Below are positions 23,288 through 32,000 of a stretch of 64,000 nucleotides of DNA, piece after piece. The stretch is from Clarireedia homoeocarpa. Taxonomy: Eukaryota > Ascomycota > Leotiomycetes > Helotiales > Rutstroemiaceae. Made by a program: the position numbers and the translations under genes. The DNA lies in assembly GCA_001465935.1 (NCBI GenBank), contig LNKV01000033.1, forward strand, positions 310,001 to 374,000, written 5' to 3'. The first letter of the stretch is position 1. Each line of letters begins with the position of its first letter. The notes below the pieces were generated by a model. The model ran no database searches. It was not told the origin of the DNA and saw nothing but the letters and a program-made list of their open reading frames with translations.

Positions 23288-24348
23288 ATGACTGTAAGAG
23301 GGGATCCGGAGAATGTGGAAGTTGAAATGCTCGAAGATGGTCCATTACTTGGGGATGAAGGTACTCAGCAGCAAGGTTTTCAACAGCGAAGTCCCAAACG
23401 TCGACGTCTGGTAGAACGGCTTATATGGGGCCTCCTCATAATTTTTTGCCTCGTCGTACTTTTTGACAACATCCGATTACGACAAACGCAGAATTGTGCA
23501 TCGGCATTCAATACCGATTTGAGTAAGTCACGTTCGATGACTATGAATGCAGTTTCCGTCAATGCTAAGTTCTTGTGCCCATACAGCTACCGCGAAGCAT
23601 ATATCTGAGCTAATTGAATACCGATTCACGGGGGGGATACAGATCGATCATGAGGGTAAACTGTATCGTGAGGTTAACCCACTGGAGCCTCAATACGCTG
23701 GAGAGCCAGTGCCAGAGATAGATAAAGCCTGGGATGATTTGCTCAGCGGTTAGTAGAGAAATGCTCATGGTTAAAGATATTATTAACAATTTCTTGAGCC
23801 GTCGACCTCGGTTTCGACATGGATGAGTTGCACGGAGCAGAGAGAACATCTGTACATACTCCAGATGGGAAAGTGCTGATAAGGTAAATCTTTGATTTCA
23901 TTTATATTATCTTGTTTCTAACATATCTATACCAGTCTGGATGTCTATCATTCTCTGCATTGTGTGGTAAGCCAATCAGAATCCTTTGGGTCAAGTCTCG
24001 TTTTACTAACTATGTACAGAACCTAGTACGCAAAGCTATAGACTTCAGATATTATCATCCTACTGGGCAAGTTCCCTATTTCTATCGTTCTCATGTCGGT
24101 AGGTTAAACCAATCCATATGTGATTTACTCCATTCAAGAGCCTTCAGATTTAAACTTTAATAGATCACTGTGTTGACTACCTCCGGCAATCTATTCAATG
24201 TCAGAGTGACTTGAGTCCTCTAACATATGCTCGATCCGAACCAAAGAACCACACCATCCCTGTATTTGGGACACCTCACACATGCCGAAATTTCAGTAAA
24301 GTGCATGAATGGGCCCTGCAAAGGAGAAGTCGGGTAGAAGAGCCATAG
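23288..24348 (+). CDS. UstYa-family oxidase (DUF3328), copy 2, complete
   Basis: Six exons (23288-23522, 23587-23748, 23799-23883, 23936-23966, 24020-24098, 24164-24348) give 258 residues; every splice keeps frame. A basic stretch (SPKRRRLVERL) precedes the single membrane helix (about 43-60). Then come the IEYRFTGGIQ block, IDKAWDDLL, LDVYHSLHCVNLVRK with the first HxxHC (166-170), and RSHVDHCVDYLRQSIQC with the second (196-200). The end has GTPHTCRNFSKVHEWA. This is a full, probably active enzyme of the secretory pathway. The three short internal exons (85, 31 and 79 nt) are usual in this family. Its stop lies only 29 bp from the stop of the convergent hydroxylase gene, so the 3' UTRs must overlap. 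Confidence 0.9.
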
Positions 24349-24377
24349 GGTGCAACCAAAGACATAAATTTTGATTA

Positions 24378-25223
24378 CTAATTGATATAATGTTTTGCCC
24401 ATATGTTCATTCCTATTTTTTCTCCTCTTGTCACTGGTAAACCCTCATGGATAGTATCGAAATCTACGGTGCCATTTGGTTTCACTCCCACCCAGAAAAC
24501 TGCCGAGCGACTAATAGGCTTGACTGCAAGAGCGGGTTCCCCAGATGAGTTATTCATCGACACAACCCCTGGATTAGCTGATAGGCCCACGTCCAGCGGG
24601 GGCGGTATGCGTGGGAAAAGGGTTTCCCCGCCTTCGAGATCATCTGATGCATGGACATAAACGAAGAAGCTGGTTCGACGATTATACAGTCGTTTAGATT
24701 TCGAGTCCATGAAAGGCTCTTGTGAAGCATCAGCATGTAGCCGGACCTGATGAGGAACACCGTAACGAGCTAAACTAAGTAGCTCGAAGTCGGGACTGCC
24801 CATTGAGCCAAGAAATCGTTGTGCTCGATCCAGTATGCATCTGACCAAAGGTTCATGCTGGTTGAGGACGGCCAAGCGTGGTGCCACTTTTTTCTTGACG
24901 TCTTCTTCATTGACATAGAGTCTGTGGGTATAGTTCCGCTCTCTTTCGTATCCCACCACATGTTAGTGTTCATAGAGGACGAAGAATAGGAGCATAAATG
25001 AACCGTCTTACAATACTGATGTAAAGTAGGTAGCCTCAGCGGGACTGATGAAATTCTGGATGTGTATGAGGAGTGGTTCTTGTGACAGAAATTCTATCTG
25101 ATAGCCATGGTTGTTACAAACAACGTCGGCAGCAGATTCTCCTGCAAACCATGCACTGTGGAAGCCATAATTTCCTAGAAGTGCCAGCACAGGAATGAAT
25201 ACAACGGGCCACAAAGCAGTCAT
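24378..25223 (-). CDS. prolyl 4-hydroxylase-like 2OG/Fe(II) oxygenase, membrane-anchored
   Basis: Two exons, 25223-25012 and 24942-24378, give 258 residues. The 69-bp intron uses GTAAGA..CGAAAG with a CTAAC branch site. The N-terminus has a signal anchor (about residues 5-20, PVVFIPVLALLGNYGF), so it faces the same lumen as UstYa proteins. The P4Hc domain has VRLHADA with H140 and D142, LEGGETLFPRI, and HEGLPVTRGEKIGMN with the distal H236 and K246 for 2-oxoglutarate. All catalytic residues are present. Fungal relatives hydroxylate proline in peptides or free substrates. In this setting a peptide substrate from the neighbouring small gene is plausible; that link is inference. It lies 77 bp downstream of UstYa copy 3 on the same strand. 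Confidence 0.9.
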
Positions 25224-25299
25224 CGAGCGTGTATTGAACTATCACAAGTATAAGAATTTGGTTTGAATTAGATAATTGAAGTGAGCAACCCTTGCCATT

Positions 25300-25980
25300 T
25301 CAAGATTCCAACGCTGTAGTCCAGTTCTTGATTAGGCTCTGCTTGTCATATGCAGATCGATCAGAAACCGCTTTTGCTTCTTCTCGTGTAACAGCAATAC
25401 TTTCATCTTTGTAAATACAGTCATCAGCTGCTTTGAACCACGGATCAAGATTATACATTTGGATCACATACTATGTGTCAGAGCATACCATGCATCGTCC
25501 ATTTCCGGAGTCGGAGGGCCTACATAGACCGGCTCGTCAGGGTTCGTTGTATAATACTGTTTCTCATTATCATCGAAGCGGATTCCTCCATAAAACTTGA
25601 CTTTTTTCAAGCCGATTGCTTCTCGAGCAGGAGCTGGAAATATGACCTTTTATTAGCTTCTAATCTCTTTCGGTAATTTATCATACCTCACGAAACGTGT
25701 GCAGGTACACCAAAGACCAGAGAAACTTACTCCATTCTGTATCAAAACCAGTTTCGTAACCACATTGCTGCTGCGAAATAATTCGTTTGCTCTGAACATA
25801 ATCTCTTACCCCAATCGCAAGAAGCAGAAATGCCAGTACAAATGTTGTAAAGATCCATATATTAGGCTGCTGGGGTGATAATTGTCTCAATGACTTGATC
25901 CGAGTACTGTTGCTGACCCTTTCAACAAGTGGATGGGATTCTTCCTCACTATTCTCTTCGTCTTTCGAATTGTGTAACAT
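25300..25980 (-). CDS. UstYa-like protein, copy 3, apparently lacking both HxxHC motifs
   Basis: Three exons, 25980-25731, 25633-25472 and 25430-25300, give 180 residues. It has a charged N-tail, one membrane helix (about 40-58, IWIFTTFVLAFLLLAIGV), then the family blocks KFYGGIRFDD, PTPEMDDAWYAL and VTREEAKAVS. It stops at LES, just before the place where HQLHC would be expected, so neither HxxHC copper-binding motif is present. The downstream 77 bp before the hydroxylase ATG do not contain the missing half. It may be a truncated pseudogene or a non-catalytic partner of an active UstYa subunit, as has been proposed for UstYa/UstYb pairs. Splice sites are canonical and no frame break was found upstream. 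Confidence 0.7.
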
Positions 25981-27000
25981 GATTTTTGTTTCGGCTTATA
26001 TTCTAGGAGGTGATTTGGACAGTGCTATATTTGAGGAGGTATTCTAGGTCACGAGAAAAATAAGTTTACTGTGAAATAGAACCGTGTATTAAGTTGTCTA
26101 GTTCAGTTATCAGATTACCTATATTGAACTAGTTTTAAGATGTAAATTACTAACGACTTGTAAAGAAAACTATACTATTATGCGTTAGCATAAAAGCAGG
26201 AAAATCTGCTTACGTGGCGGGGTTTTCCAGCCTATATGCGAGTTTATACGTACATTTATGTCTCGCTAGGTTTACCTCGTAACCTTATGCGCTAGCTCTG
26301 CTAGGTAGGTCAAGGAAGATCATATCAACATATCAACTCCCTAAGTCGATCTTGGACCACCGCTGATCTTTTGTAAATTTAAGAGAATCGAAAAGTCAGA
26401 GATTAGGCAGCAGCAGCAGTAGTAGTAGCAGTAGCAATTGTATTATTACTGTTTCAAGGTTTGCGGTGACAAAAACCTAGTAAAATGATGCTTCTGCTAT
26501 CAGTAGCTGCATAAAGATCTCGATTCTCCATGCAGGGCCTCTTATCACTAGTAGCAGTAGTAATTGTATTATTACTGTTTCAAGGTTTGCGGTGACAAAA
26601 ACATAGTAAAATGATGCTTCTGCTACCAGTAGCTGCATAAAGGTCTCGATCCTTCGTGCAGGCGCACTCAAACAGTGGAACAGTTTACGACCCGCAGGAC
26701 TTCTTATCACTAATGCAACAAGTAATGGAGAATGTCCACTTTTGCAGCATTCAAATAATTAAACGAGTCTACATGGTCTCAAGGATAAACAATTGCAGTC
26801 CTTGTCTATCTCACCAAAAACTGGATTCTAATGCTGCTTTACTCAATATAAAACTAGGAATACTGCAGATATGCTATATTCACTGCCTTCCTGAGTAAAT
26901 TACGCCAGCAAGATAAAAGCAGGCTGATTTGATTGGCCTCGTCTGAGAAGCTCTGGACAAGGACTTACAGTTGCTTATCCTTGAAACTAAGAAACGTCGA
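25981..27000. other. AT-rich intergenic DNA with CAG/AGT triplet tract and duplication
   Basis: This is the upstream region of UstYa copy 3 and of the small peptide gene. A (GCA)(GTA) triplet tract lies at about 26407-26436, followed by a tandem duplication. The plus frame at 26656-26898 has no recognisable family. Confidence 0.4.
26425..26671. repeat. tandem duplication, 126-bp period, two copies
   Basis: The stretch AATTGTATTATTACTGTTTC at 26436 recurs at 26562, and the following about 110 bp match with few differences (for example TGCTATCAGTAG against TGCTACCAGTAG). The period is a multiple of three, so a minus-strand frame stays open across both copies (26710-26477) with a repeated peptide. 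I see no sign that it is expressed. Confidence 0.75.
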
Positions 27001-27013
27001 GTATATATATATG
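27001..27013 (+). promoter_or_regulatory. putative TATA box of the small peptide gene
   Basis: GTATATATATATG lies about 160 bp before the ATG at 27172. A CT-rich leader follows, containing a 39-bp imperfect direct repeat (TCTTAAACAATCACTTCCCA near 27053 and TCTCAAACGATCACTTCACA near 27092). This layout resembles highly expressed fungal genes. Confidence 0.45.
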
Positions 27014-27171
27014 GTTTGTCTTGATGCCTCTCTCTCGGTCATCAACCTCTGGTCTTAAACAATCACTTCCCATTCTACCTTCAGTCTCCGTTCTCAAACG
27101 ATCACTTCACATTCCACAGGCACTACAAAACCAAACCCCGAGTTTCCTATATTCGAATTCAGCTTTTCAAA

Positions 27172-27309
27172 ATGAAGTGGGCATTCATCCTCGCAATCGC
27201 TACCTTTGCATTGGGCGCTGCTGCCGCTCCGGCTGAAGATGCCGCAGCAGTCCCTGAAGCTCTCTACATTTCACCGATCAAATACGCCGAATTCGAAGAA
27301 GATGCTTAA
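27172..27309 (+). CDS. 45-residue secreted peptide, candidate RiPP precursor
   Basis: A single uninterrupted exon. The start MKWAFILAIATFALGA is a clean signal peptide with likely cleavage within the following Ala run (..AAAA/PAED). The remaining about 25 residues form a short acidic spacer (AEDAAAVPEA) and a tail LYISPIKYAEF followed by EEDA. The tail has two tyrosines and a proline, which are usual sites for UstYa cross-linking and for prolyl hydroxylation. There is no KR or KK Kex2 site and no repeated core, unlike known dikaritin precursors. The ATG context (TCAAAATGA) is good, a TATA box and CT-rich leader lie upstream, and three UstYa genes plus a prolyl hydroxylase lie within 6 kb. The precursor role is inference. 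A small secreted effector or a chance frame is the alternative. Confidence 0.6.
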   Translation: MKWAFILAIATFALGAAAAPAEDAAAVPEALYISPIKYAEFEEDA

Positions 27310-27350
27310 GATAGTTGGATCTTTCATGCTTGCTGTGCGAAATGCTTGGG

Positions 27351-27423
27351 TTGATTTGTCTTGGTCATGATTAGGTGGCAGGATGGAAGGGTTCTTGTGA
27401 TTGATTTGTCTGGGTCATGATTA
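27351..27423. repeat. 50-bp-period direct repeat just after the peptide gene
   Basis: TTGATTTGTCTTGGTCATGA at 27351 recurs at 27401 with one mismatch. A second ATGAAGTGG, identical to the start of the peptide gene, follows at 27436. This may be the trace of a local duplication. Confidence 0.55.
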
Positions 27424-29077
27424 TTGTTTCGCAGAATGAAGTGGTTTTTTGGTGGAGGTCTCTGGCAAAAAGTCTTGTTGAAGGTTTCTCCGTACATCAA
27501 GGTTTCCCTTCATCCTCGAACAAATGTTAAGACTTATTACATGCTCAATTTGTGATTTCCATCTTAGACTTTGTGTTTTTCAACGTGCATGTGCTAAGTA
27601 GTAATCAACTATGAAGTATCACAGGGTGACAGGGATGAGTCGTTATAATGAATTTTATTCTAAAGAGATTCGAAGGTGGTGGACTCTCCCTCTGAGATGC
27701 CACTTATGTAAAGGACCTACTGGTGGTGTTGAATTGTTACTGTCTCAGATCCTCGTTGCAGTTCTTCCGAAGTCAGATTCAGATGCGTTTTCTCAATACC
27801 ATATGAATGTGTTATGGTAGTTAACATCATACAGTAAACAAAGGAGAGTGGTAGAGCCGTAGGGCGTATCGATGACTGTATTGTGATTGTAGGTAACTGT
27901 GAGAATAAGCTCCAGCTATCTCCACCGACTACGTAATCGATAAATGAGGGCATTCCCAGATCGAGGAATGATCCACAAACGCCGAATTTCTATTATTTTT
28001 CATTTGTAAGCTACGGAATATGCCAGAATCATTGATTTGCTACAGCTTGAGGATATAAACCTCCTTCAAGCATATATGTAGTTAGTTCAGCAGATAGATA
28101 GATCAATCAAGTTCATTCGATTTCAATGCCATCACTCCTCCAAGAGCTCTAGCTTCTCACAGTAACTGAGTCTGACGTCCTGGTGTTGGATCAAGTGACA
28201 TGTAGTATTCTAGGGCAAGACAGAGGCACCGTCAAGTGTACAAGAATATAAATTAAAGTTTAAGTAGGTAGTTGTTACAAACATATGAGAAATACTTGTA
28301 TTTGTGATAATTCGTACAAATCACCCCCTAAGCTCAAAGTCAACACTTCAACATATCACTATATGAAAGGCTCAGGATACAGCTAGCACTATGCCCTAAG
28401 GGTATTACTATATATAAGCTGTCTTCTGAGTAGTAGTTAGTTCTGTAGCTTAATATTCTAAGGTCATCTTACCCCTTCATTTGACATCACAATATTAAGC
28501 TAAACACAACACTTCTATCTAAGAAAAGGAAACCTAGTTTTATATATAACTTTTGTAGTTGAGTAGATTGTTTAGATCTTATAACTATTGCTATTATCTT
28601 AATGATCTTTAGAATCTAGTTGTATAATTTAAATATATATTTTGTATAATAGTGCTGGTACATCCAAGAGCATACGCTTCGAAGATCACGTGGTACTGAC
28701 GGATACGTAGGTCAGGTGTAGTTATCTAATAATCGTTTTGGTCGTTCTAAATGAGAAATTCTACTGCTAGATATATTCTTCGTATGATCGACCAGTAGAT
28801 CAAAATCGTACAGGCTTGCTGTCAGACCTGTATCTGCCTTTGCCGCATATGCGTCTGTTGTATGCTCCAGCCCGGAACAACGATGGGCCGGAGCATTGTA
28901 CGGCTGATGTACACAGAAATAAATAATATTGCCACTTCCGATTGGCTGCGACTAATCATCACCACGAACATCTGTAAATTGCGGAACTGAGGCCAGAACA
29001 ACCTCAAATGTTCAAACTCCGCGCGGACACATACAACTCGAAATATTAAACTTGCGAGCACGGCAAAAGTTTCGCCA
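27424..29077. other. AT-rich intergenic region, no gene seen
   Basis: This lies between the peptide gene and LAA1. The part at about 28410-28660 is very AT-rich with many TATATA stretches, as in decayed, RIP-affected DNA. Frames on both strands are short and unconvincing. A 39-codon plus frame at 27436-27555 begins MKWFF but has no further likeness to the peptide gene. Confidence 0.4.
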
Positions 29078-32000
29078 ATGTCATCTGCAGGTCCAGTAGG
29101 CTCCAAAAATGGCTCAAATGAACTTCCCAGCCGGATAGAGCCCTCTCCCACTCCCGAACTCGATGTCGCGAAACTTCAATCCCTCCCTTCAGAGCAGCAA
29201 GACTTATACCTTCTAAATTTCGTTTCGATACTAACGAAACATGTCGAAAGCTTGGAGCCGGACGATTGCACGGCGCAACAATTATATCTTAAAAAAGAAC
29301 TCTTTCAAATCCTCAACCTTGCGGCTCCTCCTCCTACCAGAGTGATTCGAAATAACCTTGGGCGGTGTCTTGCGCATGTGTTAGGAAAAGGTGATAGGAA
29401 GTTACTCTTCGAAACTATAAACGAGTTGGTTGGCATAATAAGCAATGGGAAGACGAAGACGGAAGGGGACTTTAGGACGAAGCATGCTGCTGTTTACTGC
29501 TTAGGCGATGTCTTCGCGGCTGCCGGAGATAGTGCAATTGGGCTGCATCAATTAGCATGTAGCTCAATGCTCAAGCTGCTGAAATCCGCGCAAAACAATG
29601 CAGGGCTCCGAGCAGCAGTATTTAAAGCGTTGGGCAAGCTTGTCGGGATGATTCAGACCAGCATGGACGAGACGATTACAAAGGACATCTGGAAACAAGC
29701 AAGGAGTTATGCTTCTAGTGACAAGTCGATCTTGGTCCAGATTTCGGCTTGCAAGTGTCTAAAGATGCTATGCAAAAGTACGCTATATTACGACAATTCC
29801 AGTGATTTCGACAGTCTCAAGTCAACAATCTTCAAGACGATCGACTCGGCAAGCCCACTGGTTAGACAAGCTGCTGCAGAATGCTTAGCAGAGGCATTAG
29901 TCAAGAATCATTCCGAAGAAGCTCCAGTTGACAATGACACTCCCAAAATCAAGAAAATCAAGAGACAGAGTACTAAACGGCAGTCTATGGCTATGGGACC
30001 CGGTATGGATGACGAAGAGATGCCTTCGAGGCCGGAAAGTCCAGGTCCAAAAAAGAGTCAAATTCTAGTCCTAACGCTTTCAGAAATGTTAAAGGTATTG
30101 TCCACCCAATATGTCAGATTATCAACATCTAATAAGGCACGAGCTGGACTCGCCATCTGCTACACTCGGATCTTTAAGAGCATGAGTGAAAGGACTGTCG
30201 AAAAGATGTACATGAAGATTGTTGATCACCTTACTGTCGAACTCCTAGGCCATTCGAACATCACTAGCAACAGATACCGTCTACTAAGTACGAGAAAGTT
30301 TGTCCAGATTATCCTCGAGGATGCCATAGGACATTCGATTCTAGGCGAGTCTGGTCAGATCGATGCTGCAAAGGCACTGATCAATGACATCTTGAAGAAC
30401 TATCCTCAGGTTATCAAAGAAAGGGCCGAACCGACCAAACACACACTTATTGCAGCTCTCAGTGCTCTATCATCATTAATCAAGACATTGGGATCTGCTG
30501 CAAATGTCTTTGCGGAGTCTTGCCAAGACGCCTTATTGCAGGTTCTTCAACACCCGAGCTATGCCGTTCAGATATACACATCACACTGTCTAAGAACCTT
30601 CACATTGGCTTGTCCTCAACAGCTGTTGCCATGTCTGACAATATGCATGAACAGCGTGAGCCGAGAACTAAACTTACTAAATACTGGAAGAAACTCGCCG
30701 AGAAGATGTGTGGGATATGCAAACGGTTTGTCTGCAATGATAAGCACCGCAACTCTGCAGCCACTCTATGGATCAGTTGATGTCAATAGTCGTGTACTAT
30801 CCCTGGCTACTAGTCTGTTAAAATCTAGCAGCAAGTCAGAACTGAGGATCTCCGGTACACAGATTCAAGTGGCCTGGATTTTAATTGGAGGATTGATGTC
30901 TCTTGGCCCGAACTTCGTGAAGATTCACCTATCACAACTTCTTCTGTTGTGGAAGAATGCACTTCCGAAACCGCTAGCAAAAGACAATACTTCCCAAAGA
31001 AGCTACCTGGAGTCGTCATTCTTAACCCACGTTCGAGAGTGTGCTCTGGGCTCCATTCTAGCCTTTTTGCAATTTAATGGCCGTCTTCTAACTTCGGATG
31101 TCTCAAAAAGGATTGCTGCTATGCTTACGAATACTACTGCATTCCTAAAAACCTTGCCATCCAAGAAGACGACAGAAGATGTTACCCAACGGCTTAGCCC
31201 TTCATTACAGCTGCATGACCTGGATCTTATGGTGCAGCGACGTGTGCTTCAATGCTATGCCAAATTGGTCATTATGAGTCCTGTCGGTGGAAGTGAAGCT
31301 TTATTACAGTCAAATCTCCTCACCCTGGCTGTGTCATTTTTTGCTGACCCTGAGAACTACACTCCAAGTTCACTTTCAACATCGATTGCGAGTTCGGCGG
31401 GTAACTTCGAGACTGTCTGGGATGTCGGTGATAATTGTGGCTTTGGTGTTACGGGCCTCGTGAGAGGTTTCAATGTCCAAAGGTTGGCTTCTGAACACGA
31501 GAGTTCGCAAGATGACTGGGTTAAGGAGAATGGACCAGATGTCTCTATCTCAAACGTCCTACTGTCGCCTATATGTAGCTCACTCGAGCATGATTCAATA
31601 TCTTTATATCTTGGTGATTTTGACGGGGAGGATGCTCTACCAGATCCTCCGGCCACGGAAGTTGTCAACATAGCTATTAAGCTTTTCGCAATTGCCTTCC
31701 CAATCACTCCTCCAAAAATTCAGGAGAGTATTTTGGAGCAAATCGCTACTTTCTTATCTGCGGGGTCTCTTCAGCGCGATCCAGGACGAAAGGCTGCAAT
31801 GAACGTCAATATTGCGACGGCACTATACTCCACTTTGAAAGTTACGGTGAAGGAAACTTCATCTTCTCAAGGCGATGTTACAAATGCCGCTGTTGAAAAG
31901 CTCATGCAAGAAATCATCAGGTCATTTGTTATACATCCCGATCAGTACGTGCGAAGTATTGGTTACGAATCATTGGCCAGACTCTGCAATAGCTCGGGCA

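Noticed and set aside
25012..25980. Fusion of UstYa copy 3 with the prolyl hydroxylase
   Set aside because: The UstYa frame ends at 25300 and the hydroxylase has its own signal anchor start at 25223. No splice pair joins them without losing the anchor.
27436..27555. Second precursor gene (MKWFF..)
   Set aside because: Only the first three codons match the peptide gene, there is no clear signal peptide, and the rest is basic and unrelated. Kept only as a weak observation on duplication.
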